64,000 nucleotides of DNA from Streptomyces cyaneochromogenes (GCF_003963535.1 NZ_CP034539.1:2046001-2110000), one strand, 5' to 3'. Positions 17,470 through 26,256 are shown, counted from the stretch's first letter. The notes: a model not told the origin generated them from the sequence alone. Numbers and translations are program-made.

Positions 17470-17495
17470 GGCAAGGAGGTCACTCACTCCTTGCC
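17470..17495 (+). terminator. Terminator of the guanidine/urea operon
   Basis: GGCAAGGAG (17470-17478) pairs with CTCCTTGCC (17487-17495) around an 8-base loop, ten bases after the atzF stop. This separates the metabolic operon from the RAE-controlled resistance genes that begin a few bases later. Confidence 0.7.
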
Positions 17496-17518
17496 ACTCT
17501 CAACTTATAGCGCACTGG

Positions 17519-17538
17519 GGGGCTTGCGGCAAGGCCCC
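17519..17538 (+). promoter_or_regulatory. Rifamycin-associated element (RAE)
   Basis: GGGGCTTGCGGCAAGGCCCC matches exactly, from memory, the conserved RAE motif found upstream of rifamycin-inactivating genes in actinomycetes. It lies 58 bases before the glycosyltransferase start and extends into a longer hairpin (17517-17540). RAE is needed for rifamycin-induced transcription of the genes behind it. An AT-rich CTTATAG just upstream could be the -10 region. Confidence 0.85.
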
Positions 17539-17595
17539 CCTCCTCCCGCAGAATCTCCGGCCTAGGCCAGAATCTGCAGAACGGGGTGGCACACA

Positions 17596-18831
17596 GTGCG
17601 TGTGTTGTTGTCGACGTACGGTTCGCGCGGGGACGTCCAGCCGCTGGCGGGGCTCGCGGTGCGGTTGCGGGAGCTGGGCGCGGAGGTACGGGTGTGCGCG
17701 CCGGCGGACGAGGAGTTCACGAAGCTGTTGGCCGGGGTCGGCGTGGAGCTGGTTCCCGTCGGCCCGTCGGCGCGCGCGCTGACAAAGGCTGGACCGGTGC
17801 CGTCGACCCTGCCCCAGCGTGCGGCCGCGGTGATCGCCAGTCAGCTGGACGCGGTCACCCCGGCGGCCGAAGGATGCGATGTGCTGGTGGCGACCGGCAT
17901 GATCTCGGCTGCGGCCGGGGCGCTGTCGGTGGCCGAAAAGCTGGGCATCCCCTCCGTGTCCGTGACCTTCCAGCAGCTCACCCTGCCGTCCGCGGACCGC
18001 CCGCCGCTGGCGTATCCGGGCCGCCCGCTCCCGCCCGAGGTGACCGACAACCGGGCCCTGTGGGACCTGGACGCCCAGAACGTCAACGCGCTGTTCGGTG
18101 AGGCGCTCAACACCAACCGGGCGTCGATCGGCCTGCCTCCGGTGGACGACGTCCGTGACTACGTCATCGGCGACCGGCCGTGGCTGGCGACGGACCCGGC
18201 CCTGGACCCGTGGCAGGAGACGCCGGACCTCGACGTCGTACAGACCGGCGCGTGGTTCCTGCGGGACGAACGCCCGCTCCCGGACGGGCTGGTGGCGTTC
18301 CTGGATGCGGGCGAACCACCGGTGTACGTCGGCTTCGGCAGTATGCCCCTGCACGGATCGAAGGACCCCGCCCAGGTGGCCATCGAGGCGGTCCGCGCGC
18401 AGGGCCGCCGCGTACTCCTCGGGCGTGGCTGGGCCGACCTGTCCCTGATCGACGACCAGGACGACTGCTTCGCCGTCGGCGACGTCAGTCACCAGGCCCT
18501 GTTCGGCCGGGTGGCCGCTGTCGTGCACCACGGCGGCGCGGGTACGACCACGACGGCCACCCGGGCCGGCACACCCCAGGTGGTCGTACCCCAGATGGCG
18601 GACCAGCCGTACTGGGCCGGCCGGGTCGCCGAGCTGGGCATCGGCGCGGCCCACGATGGTCCGACTCCGGCCTTCGAGTCCCTCTCGGCCTCGCTCGCGA
18701 CGGCCCTGGCCCCCGAGACCCGCGCCCGAGCCACCGCCGTGGCCCGCACGATCCGTACCGACGGGGCGACGGTGGCCGCGAAGCTGCTGCTCGACTCGAT
18801 CGGCCGGGAAACGCCGTCCGTGTCCGCGTAG
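17596..18831 (+). CDS. rgt: MGT-type glycosyltransferase, probable rifamycin glycosyltransferase
   Basis: 411 residues; GTG at 17596 (MRVLLSTYGSRGDVQPLAGLA). GT1 family, GT-B fold: the N-terminal acceptor domain begins with TYGSRGDV, and the C-terminal nucleotide-sugar site reads VHHGGAGTTTTATRAGTPQVVVPQMADQPYWAGRV. The upstream RAE and the downstream HelR-like gene mark it as a rifamycin glycosyltransferase (Rgt), which attaches glucose to the ansa-chain C23 hydroxyl and abolishes RNA polymerase binding. Without the RAE it could only be called a macrolide/antibiotic glycosyltransferase. Base use is like its neighbours. Confidence 0.82.
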   Translation: MRVLLSTYGSRGDVQPLAGLAVRLRELGAEVRVCAPADEEFTKLLAGVGVELVPVGPSARALTKAGPVPSTLPQRAAAVIASQLDAVTPAAEGCDVLVATGMISAAAGALSVAEKLGIPSVSVTFQQLTLPSADRPPLAYPGRPLPPEVTDNRALWDLDAQNVNALFGEALNTNRASIGLPPVDDVRDYVIGDRPWLATDPALDPWQETPDLDVVQTGAWFLRDERPLPDGLVAFLDAGEPPVYVGFGSMPLHGSKDPAQVAIEAVRAQGRRVLLGRGWADLSLIDDQDDCFAVGDVSHQALFGRVAAVVHHGGAGTTTTATRAGTPQVVVPQMADQPYWAGRVAELGIGAAHDGPTPAFESLSASLATALAPETRARATAVARTIRTDGATVAAKLLLDSIGRETPSVSA

Positions 18832-18918
18832 GCCACGCGGGATCGTCAAGGCCACGACCCGGAACACCAGACCCCGCGCGCAACGGTCGCAAGTGACCTC
18901 AGATCGGAGCCCATCGCA

Positions 18919-21102
18919 GTGACCCCCCTGACCACCAGCGCTTTCGACCTCCCCGACCGTCTCTCCGCCAAGGCCGACCCCACCCTGATCGCCGACGACG
19001 AGCGGTACTTCACGGCTCTAGCGCAGTGCCTGGAGCAGTCGATCGCCGAGGTGTCCGACCAGCTCGACGCGGCACGCAGGGCACCCGGCGGACTGGGCCG
19101 GCACGCCATGGACCGGGACGCGGAGATCCACCGGCTGACCGCCCGCCTGCGCACCCTGCGCCGCTTCGGCCTGGACCTGTGCCTCGGGCACATGGTGAGC
19201 GCTGACGACTCCGAGCCCGTGTACATCGGCCGCCTCGGCCTCACCGACAGCGCCGGCCGCCGACTGCTGGTCGACTGGCGCTCCCCCGCCGCCGAGCCGT
19301 TCTTCGGCGCCACCCACGCCCGTCCGATGGGGCTGGCGAGCCGCCGCAGGTACCGCTGGACCCGCGGCCGGATCAGCGACTACTGGGACGAGGTGTTCAC
19401 CCCGGACGGTCTCGAACGGCACGCCGCGCTCGACGACCAGTCCGCCTTCATCGCGAGCCTGGGCAGCAACCGCTCGCCCCGGATGCGCGACGTGCTCGGC
19501 ACCATCCAGGCCGACCAGGACGCCATCATCCGCGCGAGTTCCCGCGGCGCACTCGTCGTGGACGGCGGTCCGGGCACGGGCAAGACGGTCGTCGCCCTGC
19601 ACCGCTCCGCCTACCTGCTGCACTCCGACCCGCGCCTCGGTCACCGTCGGGGCGGCGTCCTGTTCGTCGGCCCGCACCGGCCCTACCTGGCGTACGTCGC
19701 CGATGTCCTGCCCAGCCTCGGCGAGGAGGGCGTGCAGACCTGCATCCTGCGGGACCTCGTCACCGAGGGGGCCGCGGCGGGGGTCGAGGCCGACCCGGAG
19801 GTTGCCAGGCTGAAGTCCTCGGCGGAGCTGGTCAACGCGATCGAGAAGGCCGTCCGGTTCTACGAGGAGCCGCCCGCCAAGGGCATGACGGTCACCACCC
19901 ACTGGTCCGACATCTGGCTGAGCGCCCACGACTGGACGGCGGCGTTCGAGGCGGCGGAACCCGGTACGCCGCACAACGAGGCGCGCGAGCAGGTCTGGGA
20001 GGAGCTGCTCACGATCCTGGTCGACAAGCACGACGACGAGGCCTCGGCGCAGGACGGCGAAGTCCCCGCCCACCTGCTGCGCAGGTCGCTGTCGCAGAAC
20101 AGGGAACTGCTCACGGCCTTCAACCGTGCCTGGCCGCTGCTCGAAGCGGCGGACCTGGTCGGCGACCTGTGGTCGGTGCCCGCGTACCTGCGCATGTGCG
20201 CGCCCTGGCTCGACCGCGACGAGGTGCGACTGCTCCAGCGCACGGACCCGCAAGCCTGGACGGTGTCCGACCTGCCGCTCCTGGACGCGGCACGACAGCG
20301 GCTGGGCGACCCGGAGACGGCCCGGCAGAAGCGCCGGCACAAGGCAGTCCTCGCCGCCCAGCGCGAACGCATGACGCAGGTCGTCGACAACCTGATCGAG
20401 GCCGTGTCCAACTCGGGCGCCGACGGTGACGACGGCGAGGGCCTGGTCACCATGCTGCGCGGCCAGGACGCCCAGGTCAGCCTGGTCGACGAGTCGGAGC
20501 TGTCCACCATCGACCCCGACCTGCTCGCCGGCCCGTTCGCGCACATCGTCGTGGACGAGGCCCAGGAACTCACCGACGCCGAATGGCAGATGCTCCTGCT
20601 GCGCTGCCCCTCCCGCAGCTTCACCATCGTCGGGGACCGCGCCCAGGCCCGGCACGGCTTCACCGAGTCCTGGCAGGAACGCCTGGAGCGAGTCGGCCTC
20701 GACCGGATCGACATGGCCTCGCTGACCATCAACTACCGCACGCCGGAAGAGATCATGACGGAGGCCGAGCCGGTCATCCGCGCCGCGCTCCCCGACGCCA
20801 ACGTGCCGACGTCCATCCGCAGCAGCGGCGTCCCGGTCGCGTACGGATCGGTCTCGGACCTCGACTCGGTCCTGGCCGACTGGCTCACCACACACGCCGA
20901 AGGGACCGCCTGCGTCATCGGCGCCCCCACGTTCCGCCCGACGGACCGCGTCCAGTCACTGTCGCCGGGGCTGTCGAAGGGATTGGAGTTCGACCTGGTC
21001 GTCCTGGTCGGCCCGGAGAGCTTCGGCGAGGGCGTCGAGGGAGCGGTGGACCGTTATGTGGCGATGACGCGGGCGACACAACAACTGGTCATCCTCCGAT
21101 AA
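18919..21102 (+). CDS. helR: HelD/HelR-type RNA polymerase-associated ATPase
   Basis: 727 residues; GTG at 18919, GGAG upstream. UvrD/Rep-like superfamily 1 fold: an N-terminal helical arm (about 25-85), Walker A GGPGTGKT (216-223), Walker B VVDEAQEL (about 543-550), GDRAQ and a C-terminal VAMTRATQQLVIL. Length and the long N-terminal arm fit HelD proteins, which enter the RNA polymerase secondary channel, not DNA helicases. HelR is the clade linked to RAE; it dislodges rifamycins from RNA polymerase and gives tolerance. It follows rgt by 87 bases with no obvious promoter, so one transcript is likely. Inactivation plus target protection in one unit makes biological sense. Confidence 0.83.
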   Translation: MTPLTTSAFDLPDRLSAKADPTLIADDERYFTALAQCLEQSIAEVSDQLDAARRAPGGLGRHAMDRDAEIHRLTARLRTLRRFGLDLCLGHMVSADDSEPVYIGRLGLTDSAGRRLLVDWRSPAAEPFFGATHARPMGLASRRRYRWTRGRISDYWDEVFTPDGLERHAALDDQSAFIASLGSNRSPRMRDVLGTIQADQDAIIRASSRGALVVDGGPGTGKTVVALHRSAYLLHSDPRLGHRRGGVLFVGPHRPYLAYVADVLPSLGEEGVQTCILRDLVTEGAAAGVEADPEVARLKSSAELVNAIEKAVRFYEEPPAKGMTVTTHWSDIWLSAHDWTAAFEAAEPGTPHNEAREQVWEELLTILVDKHDDEASAQDGEVPAHLLRRSLSQNRELLTAFNRAWPLLEAADLVGDLWSVPAYLRMCAPWLDRDEVRLLQRTDPQAWTVSDLPLLDAARQRLGDPETARQKRRHKAVLAAQRERMTQVVDNLIEAVSNSGADGDDGEGLVTMLRGQDAQVSLVDESELSTIDPDLLAGPFAHIVVDEAQELTDAEWQMLLLRCPSRSFTIVGDRAQARHGFTESWQERLERVGLDRIDMASLTINYRTPEEIMTEAEPVIRAALPDANVPTSIRSSGVPVAYGSVSDLDSVLADWLTTHAEGTACVIGAPTFRPTDRVQSLSPGLSKGLEFDLVVLVGPESFGEGVEGAVDRYVAMTRATQQLVILR

Positions 21103-21103
21103 C

Positions 21104-21180
21104 CGCACGCCCAGGGGCGCGGGGCTGCATTGATCTGCGGCTCCGCCGCGTGGGCGCGACCAGCCAAAACGTACCCGCGC
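21104..21180. repeat. Streptomyces-type intergenic repeat/hairpin
   Basis: The stretch includes CCCAGGGGCGCGGGGCTG and GCGGCTCCGCCGCG followed by GGGCGCGACCAGCC. This wording recurs in many Streptomyces intergenic regions, as far as I recall, usually near convergent gene ends. It lies between the convergent helR and helY genes and can fold (GCGGC-tcc-GCCGC), so it may also terminate helR. Confidence 0.5.
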
Positions 21181-21193
21181 CCGCCCGATGACC

Positions 21194-24001
21194 TCACCCC
21201 ACCGACGAGTAGGCGACAACTCCCCGGAGCAACCCGTCCACAGCCTTGCGCGCATTCTTGGCCACGGTCGACCCCTCCGGAGGAGACGCCGCCGAAATCT
21301 GCCCCAGCACGTCGATCACCTGCTTGCACCACCGCACGAAGTCCCCGGCCGGCATCTCCGCCTCCCGAAGCACCTCGTCCAGCCCGGACCCGCTCGCCCA
21401 CATGTACGCGGCCCAGGCAAAGCCGAGGTCGGGCTCCCGCTGCCCCACCCCCTCGCTCTGGGTGATCCGGAAATCCTCCTCCAGGGCGTCCAGCCGCCCC
21501 CAGATCCGGACCATCTCACCGAGCGCGGCCTTGGCCTTGCCCGACGGCAGCTTCGGCGCCATCGCATCGTCCCCGACCCGCGCCTCGTACACCAACGCCG
21601 AGACGCACGCGGCCAGTTCGGCCGGCCCGAGCCCTTCCCACACGTGCTCGCGCAGGCACTCGCTGGCCAGCAGGTCGAGTTCGCCGTACAGCCGGGCGAG
21701 CCGCTTGCCGTGCTCGGTGACCTCGTCGCCGCGCAGATAGTCCAGCTCGGTCAGCAACGCCACGATCCGGTCGAACGTACGGGCAATTGTGTTCGTACGG
21801 CCTTCGATACGGCGCTCCAACTGCGAGGTGTCCCGCAGCAGCCGGTGGTAGCGCTCGGCCCACCGGGCGTGGTCCTCACGGTCGTTGCAGCCGTGGCAGG
21901 GGTGCGCCCGGAGCGCCTTGCGCAGCCGCTCGATCTCCCGGTCGTCCGCCGCCTGGGACCGACGCTTGCGGTGCCGCTCCGGTGCGATGTGCCCGGCCTT
22001 GGTGCGCAGCGCGGAGGCGAGGTCCCGACGGGACTGCGGGGAGCGCGGGTTGAAGGACTTCGGGATCCGCATCCGCTCCAGCGCCTCGACGGGCACCGGG
22101 AAGTCCATGGAGGCCAGCCGCTTGACCTGCCGCTCGGCGGTCAGGACGAGCGGACGCGGCCCGTCGTGGTGCTCGAATCCGCGATGACCGTTCGAGCGCC
22201 CGGCGGGCAGCCCGGGATCCAGCACCAGCGCGAGCCCGGCGTACTTGCCCGTCGGCACATGGATGACGTCACCGGGCTTGAGCCGCTCCAGCGCGACCGC
22301 GGCCTCCGCGCGCCGCTCGGCCGCCCCCTGCCGGGCCAACTCGTTCTCGCGGTCCTTGAGTTCGCGGCGCAGTCGCGCGTACTCCTCGAAGTCCCCGAGA
22401 TGGCAGGTCATGGACTCCTTGTAGCCTTCGAGTCCTTCCTCGTTGCGCTGCACCTGCCGCGAGATCCCGACGACCGACTTGTCGGCCTGGAACTGCGCGA
22501 AGGACGTCTCCAGCAGCTCGCGCGAGCGGTGCCGGCCGAACTGCTCGACGAGGTTGACCGCCATGTTGTACGACGGCTTGAAGCTGGACCGCAGCGGGTA
22601 CGTGCGCGTGCCGGCCAGGCCCGCGAGGTGCTCGGGGCTGGTGCCGCGCTGCCACAGCACGACGGCGTGTCCCTCGACGTCGATACCGCGCCGCCCCGCG
22701 CGACCGGTCAACTGCGTGTACTCGCCGGGCGTGATGTCGGCGTGCTGCTCGCCGTTCCACTTGACGAGCTTCTCCAACACCACGGACCGGGCGGGCATGT
22801 TGATGCCCAGCGCGAGTGTCTCGGTGGCGAACACGGCCTTCACCAGGCCCCGTACGAACAGTTCCTCGACGACCTCCTTGAAGGTCGGCAGCATGCCCGC
22901 GTGGTGGGCGGCTATACCGCGCTCGAGGCCCTCCAGCCACTCGTAGTAGCCGAGGACATGGAGATCCTCGGTGGGGATGGAGGCGGTGCGCTCCTCGACG
23001 AGGGCACGGACCTTTTCCCGTGCCTCGTCGTCGTTCAACCGCAGGCCGGCGTACAGGCACTGCTGGACGGCGGCCTCGCAGGCGGCCCGGCTGAAGATGA
23101 AGGTGATGGCGGGCAGCAGCCCCTCGGCGTCGAGCCGTTCGATGACTTCGGGGCGGCCCGGCGTCCACACCCGGGAGCGCTGTCTGCGCTCCCGCTCCCG
23201 GTCGGCCTCGCGCATGGCGCGCCCGCGTCTGCGGTCCTGGTACGACGGCCGGGTCGCCTCCATGCGGGCCAGCCGTGTGAGGTCGGGGTTGACGGCCTTC
23301 TTGTGGCCCTCACCCTCCTCGAACAGGTCGTACATCCGGCGCCCGGCGAGCACGTGCTGGAACAGCGGCACGGGCCGGTGCTCGGAGACGATCACCTCGG
23401 TGTCGCCGCGGACGGTGTCCAGCCAGTCGCCGAACTCCTCGGCGTTGGACACGGTCGCCGACAGGGAGACGAGGGTGACCGACTCGGGAAGGTGAATGAT
23501 CACTTCCTCCCATACGGCGCCGCGGAAGCGGTCGGAGAGGTAGTGCACCTCGTCCATGACCACATAGCCGAGGCCGAGCAGGGTCTGCGACCCGGCGTAC
23601 AGCATGTTCCGCAGCACCTCGGTGGTCATCACGACCACGGCGGCGTCGGGGTTGACGCTGTTGTCGCCGGTAAGCAGACCGACCATGCCGTTGCCGTAAC
23701 GGCGGCACAGGTCGGCGTACTTCTGGTTCGACAGCGCCTTGATGGGTGTCGTGTAGAAGCACTTCTTGCCCTGCATCAGGGCGAGGTGGACGGCGAACTC
23801 GCCCACGATCGTCTTGCCCGAGCCGGTGGGCGCTGCGACCAGCACGCCCTTCCCCGCTTCGAGCGCCTGGCAGGCCTCGATCTGAAAGGCGTCGAGGCCG
23901 AAGTCGTACATCTCGCGGAAGGAGGCGAGCGCGGTGGCCTGATCGACAGCACGCTTGCGCGCTGCCGCGTACCGCTCAGCCGGAGAGAGGTCCTCTGTCA
24001 T
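21194..24001 (-). CDS. helY: SKI2-like DEVH-box helicase HelY
   Basis: 935 residues; ATG at 24001. Walker A APTGSGKT (57-64), helicase motif II DEVH (150-153), SATVSN (motif III), HHAGMLP, and motif VI QLTGRAGRRG. A long C-terminal half (about 560-935) with a CHGC segment matches actinobacterial HelY and the DSHCT region of the Mtr4/Ski2 group. It is expected to unwind RNA or DNA with ATP, in RNA turnover or repair. The frame remains open 50 codons upstream, but MTEDLSPAERY is the usual beginning. It is first in order beside tatC, as in other Streptomyces. Confidence 0.92.
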   Translation of the reverse strand: MTEDLSPAERYAAARKRAVDQATALASFREMYDFGLDAFQIEACQALEAGKGVLVAAPTGSGKTIVGEFAVHLALMQGKKCFYTTPIKALSNQKYADLCRRYGNGMVGLLTGDNSVNPDAAVVVMTTEVLRNMLYAGSQTLLGLGYVVMDEVHYLSDRFRGAVWEEVIIHLPESVTLVSLSATVSNAEEFGDWLDTVRGDTEVIVSEHRPVPLFQHVLAGRRMYDLFEEGEGHKKAVNPDLTRLARMEATRPSYQDRRRGRAMREADRERERRQRSRVWTPGRPEVIERLDAEGLLPAITFIFSRAACEAAVQQCLYAGLRLNDDEAREKVRALVEERTASIPTEDLHVLGYYEWLEGLERGIAAHHAGMLPTFKEVVEELFVRGLVKAVFATETLALGINMPARSVVLEKLVKWNGEQHADITPGEYTQLTGRAGRRGIDVEGHAVVLWQRGTSPEHLAGLAGTRTYPLRSSFKPSYNMAVNLVEQFGRHRSRELLETSFAQFQADKSVVGISRQVQRNEEGLEGYKESMTCHLGDFEEYARLRRELKDRENELARQGAAERRAEAAVALERLKPGDVIHVPTGKYAGLALVLDPGLPAGRSNGHRGFEHHDGPRPLVLTAERQVKRLASMDFPVPVEALERMRIPKSFNPRSPQSRRDLASALRTKAGHIAPERHRKRRSQAADDREIERLRKALRAHPCHGCNDREDHARWAERYHRLLRDTSQLERRIEGRTNTIARTFDRIVALLTELDYLRGDEVTEHGKRLARLYGELDLLASECLREHVWEGLGPAELAACVSALVYEARVGDDAMAPKLPSGKAKAALGEMVRIWGRLDALEEDFRITQSEGVGQREPDLGFAWAAYMWASGSGLDEVLREAEMPAGDFVRWCKQVIDVLGQISAASPPEGSTVAKNARKAVDGLLRGVVAYSSVG

Positions 24002-24160
24002 CGTGCTTTCGAGCGTACCGGGCCCCACTGACAACAGGACGATCATTATCCGGATCCGCACCCGGCAAACCCGGGATCCGCGCAGCTCACGGCCGCGCAA
24101 CGGAAGCGGCCGGGTGCGCCCCGTAGGCGCCCCGGCCGCACAGTTCGGCAACCGCCGCGA

Positions 24161-25111
24161 TCAGGTCACGTCGTCGTAGCCGTTGACCCGCTCACCGCTC
24201 GCCTGCTCGGGCAGCGCCCGGGCCGCGGAGACGGACTCGACCTCGCCGATGTCGTCGGGAGTCAGGTCCAGGTCGGAGGCCTCGTCGTCGGCGGGACCCA
24301 TGGCCTCGCGGCGGGCCCTGCGCCGGTCGTTGACCAGGGCGACGACGACCGCCGCGAAGTACAGGATCCAGATCGGTCCGGCGAGGGCCATCATCGTCAG
24401 CGGGTCGGTGCTCGGCGTCGCGATCGCCGCGAACACCGTGATGCCCATGATCATGCCGCGCCACCAGCCGAGCATGCGCTTGCCGGTGATGGCACCGGTG
24501 AAGTTGAGCATCACCAGCAGCAGGGGCAGCTCGAAGGAGAGACCGAAGACGATCACCATGCGGGTGACGAGATCGAGCAGGTCGTCGAGCGGCAGCAGGT
24601 TGTCGACGCCGAACGGGGTGAACTCGATCAGGACGTCGGCGGTCGTGGGCAGCACCCTGTAGGCGAAGAAGGCGCCGGCGAGGAAGAGCGGGAAGCCCGT
24701 GGCGACGAACGCGTAGGCGTACTTCCGCTCATGCTTGTGCAGGCCGGGGGCGACGAAGGCCCACAGCTGGTACAACCAGACCGGTGCGGCGAAAACAACA
24801 CCGGCCATCAGGGACACCTTCAGGGCCAGCGTGAACGGCGCGAGCAGACCGTTGATCGTGATCTGCGCACACGGGTTCTCGTCGCGCGCCGTCTTGGCCA
24901 GTTCCTCGAACGACTTCGGGCAGCCGACCGATTCAAGCACCGGCTTGGTGAAGAAGTTGATGATGTCCTGATAGAAGAAGGCGGCGACGACCGTGATGAC
25001 GACGATCGCGAGCAGCGCTTTCGCAAGCCGGTTGCGGAGCTCACGAAGGTGTTCCGCAAGGGGCATCCGCCCCTCGGGATCCTTCTCCTCTTTGCGGGCA
25101 GACTTCAGCAA
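24161..25111 (-). CDS. tatC: Twin-arginine translocase subunit TatC
   Basis: 316 residues; TTG at 25111 (MLKSARKEEKDPEGRMPLAEHLRELRNRL). Six membrane helices; the cytoplasmic HLRELRNRL motif near the N-terminus and SFELPLLLVMLN are TatC signatures. TatC forms the receptor for twin-arginine signal peptides. The C-terminal ~60 residues are acidic and cytoplasmic. It lies 47 bases behind tatA. Streptomyces export many enzymes by Tat, so this is a core operon. Confidence 0.96.
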   Translation of the reverse strand: MLKSARKEEKDPEGRMPLAEHLRELRNRLAKALLAIVVITVVAAFFYQDIINFFTKPVLESVGCPKSFEELAKTARDENPCAQITINGLLAPFTLALKVSLMAGVVFAAPVWLYQLWAFVAPGLHKHERKYAYAFVATGFPLFLAGAFFAYRVLPTTADVLIEFTPFGVDNLLPLDDLLDLVTRMVIVFGLSFELPLLLVMLNFTGAITGKRMLGWWRGMIMGITVFAAIATPSTDPLTMMALAGPIWILYFAAVVVALVNDRRRARREAMGPADDEASDLDLTPDDIGEVESVSAARALPEQASGERVNGYDDVT

Positions 25112-25158
25112 CCCACGTTCCCATCTCGTGCGGCGGGCCGGCGGTCACCGGCCCTGCG

Positions 25159-25455
25159 TCAGCGCTTGGTGGTGTCCGTCGGCTCGTTGACCGGCCGCGA
25201 GCTGGTCACGTCGCCGGGCGCGGACTGGATGATGCGCTGAGCCGGGGGCTGCTGGTCGTCGCCGGTGCTGTTGTTCGGCGGGTCGGCCGGGGCGGCGGAC
25301 TTGCCGTCGTCCTTCATCGCCTTCGCCTCACTCTTCAGGATGCGCGCGGACTTGCCGAGCGAGCGCGCCATGTCCGGAAGCTTCTTCGCGCCGAACAGCA
25401 GGATGATGACGACGAGGATGAGAATGATCTCGGGGGCTCCGAGCTTTCCGAACAT
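25159..25455 (-). CDS. tatA: Twin-arginine translocase subunit TatA
   Basis: 98 residues; ATG at 25455 with GAAGG upstream. One N-terminal membrane helix ([19 protein letters not shown]) with the FG-KLP hinge and an amphipathic helix ([20 protein letters not shown]) is diagnostic of TatA/E. The tail is hydrophilic. TatA polymerises with TatC to form the pore. A perfect 18-bp palindrome lies about 41-58 bases upstream of the start. Confidence 0.96.
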   Translation of the reverse strand: MFGKLGAPEIILILVVIILLFGAKKLPDMARSLGKSARILKSEAKAMKDDGKSAAPADPPNNSTGDDQQPPAQRIIQSAPGDVTSSRPVNEPTDTTKR

Positions 25456-25495
25456 AAGTCTTGACCTTCTCACCGAGGCGACTGGGGTGGGATGC

Positions 25496-25513
25496 TGTCC
25501 GACCGGTCGGACA
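25496..25513. promoter_or_regulatory. Palindrome in the tatA promoter
   Basis: TGTCCGACCGGTCGGACA is a perfect 18-bp inverted repeat, directly followed by another TGTCCGA (25516-25522) and by the pair CGATCG...CGATCG. This is typical of a dimer-binding site for a regulator, or it could be a transcript hairpin. No regulator gene is adjacent. The rest of 25523-25715 has no gene. Confidence 0.45.
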
Positions 25514-25715
25514 TGTGTCCGAACGATCGTGATGTCAGCGATCGTAACGCTCAGGGGTAAACGTGAGGCAATCCCCGTGCGTACTCCCTGTCCGCGGACC
25601 GGGCCTCGTTCTCCGGGCCGCGACCAGCAGCGTACCTGCCCGGAGCGCCACGTTGACAGGGCGAAGTGGCCCAAAACGCATGCGGCTCAGGACTCACACC
25701 CAATACTTGAGGGAC

Positions 25716-25910
25716 CTACAGGGAGTCCACAGCGCGGGCCGCGCTCACCGTCGCCCGCTCCAGGTCCTCGGCCGCCCTGCTGATGCGTCGCGCCGACTCC
25801 GTGACCTGCCTGCCGAGGCGCTGCGCCTCCAGGAAGACCCGCACGGCGAGCACGCCGAGCACGGCGAGACCCAGAAAACCCACAGCTACCGCGAACATCG
25901 GCCAGAACAT
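25716..25910 (-). CDS. Small membrane protein, unknown function
   Basis: 64 residues: MFWPMFAVAVGFLGLAVLGVLAVRVFLEA forms one N-terminal membrane helix, followed by a charged coiled-coil (ESARRISRAAEDLERA). I do not recognise a family name; similar short proteins occur between pafC and tatA in Streptomyces. The ATG at 25910 opens with a strongly hydrophobic segment. It sits 20 bases behind the zinc-ribbon gene and is probably co-transcribed. Confidence 0.7.
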   Translation of the reverse strand: MFWPMFAVAVGFLGLAVLGVLAVRVFLEAQRLGRQVTESARRISRAAEDLERATVSAARAVDSL

Positions 25911-25930
25911 GAAGGCGAGCCTAGACCGTC

Positions 25931-26224
25931 CTACAGCGCGGAGTGCAGCCGCAGGGTGCTGACCCCACCGCCCGTCAGCAGCTCGACGATCCGCTCACCG
26001 GCCGGCTTGCGAACGGCCGCGCCGCAGTCGGGGCAGGTGAAGGAGTAGAAGGTCGTACGGCTGGTCGCGCCGATGGCGAGGCGCAGCGCGCTCGCGGCGA
26101 GTTCGAAACGGCCCCGGCAGTCCGGGCAGCCCGCCTTGAACACCACCGGCGCCACGCTTCTCATCCCGGCGAAAGCGGACGCCACCGTCATCCCCGGCAC
26201 TGCAGACGTCGCCGACTCACTCAA
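25931..26224 (-). CDS. Small zinc-ribbon-like protein, unknown function
   Basis: 97 residues from a TTG at 26224, or from an internal ATG at residue 12 (MTVASAFAGMRS). Two CxxC pairs (GCPDCRGRF and FTCPDCGAAV) about 30 residues apart suggest a zinc ribbon that could bind nucleic acid or protein. The C-terminus is KPAGERIVELLTGGG. No known family was recognised. It lies between pafC and the small membrane protein on the same strand. Confidence 0.65.
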   Translation of the reverse strand: MSESATSAVPGMTVASAFAGMRSVAPVVFKAGCPDCRGRFELAASALRLAIGATSRTTFYSFTCPDCGAAVRKPAGERIVELLTGGGVSTLRLHSAL

Positions 26225-26256
26225 AGCCCTTGCTCCTGCCTGTCGAACTGCCTGAC

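Noticed and set aside
14043..17483. 1146-codon open frame antisense to the carboxylase and allophanate hydrolase
   Set aside because: No motifs, His/Arg/Gly-rich composition, and the sense genes are certain.
18832..18918. A second RAE in front of helR
   Set aside because: The 87-base gap was read on both strands; no GGGGCTTGC-type sequence is present.
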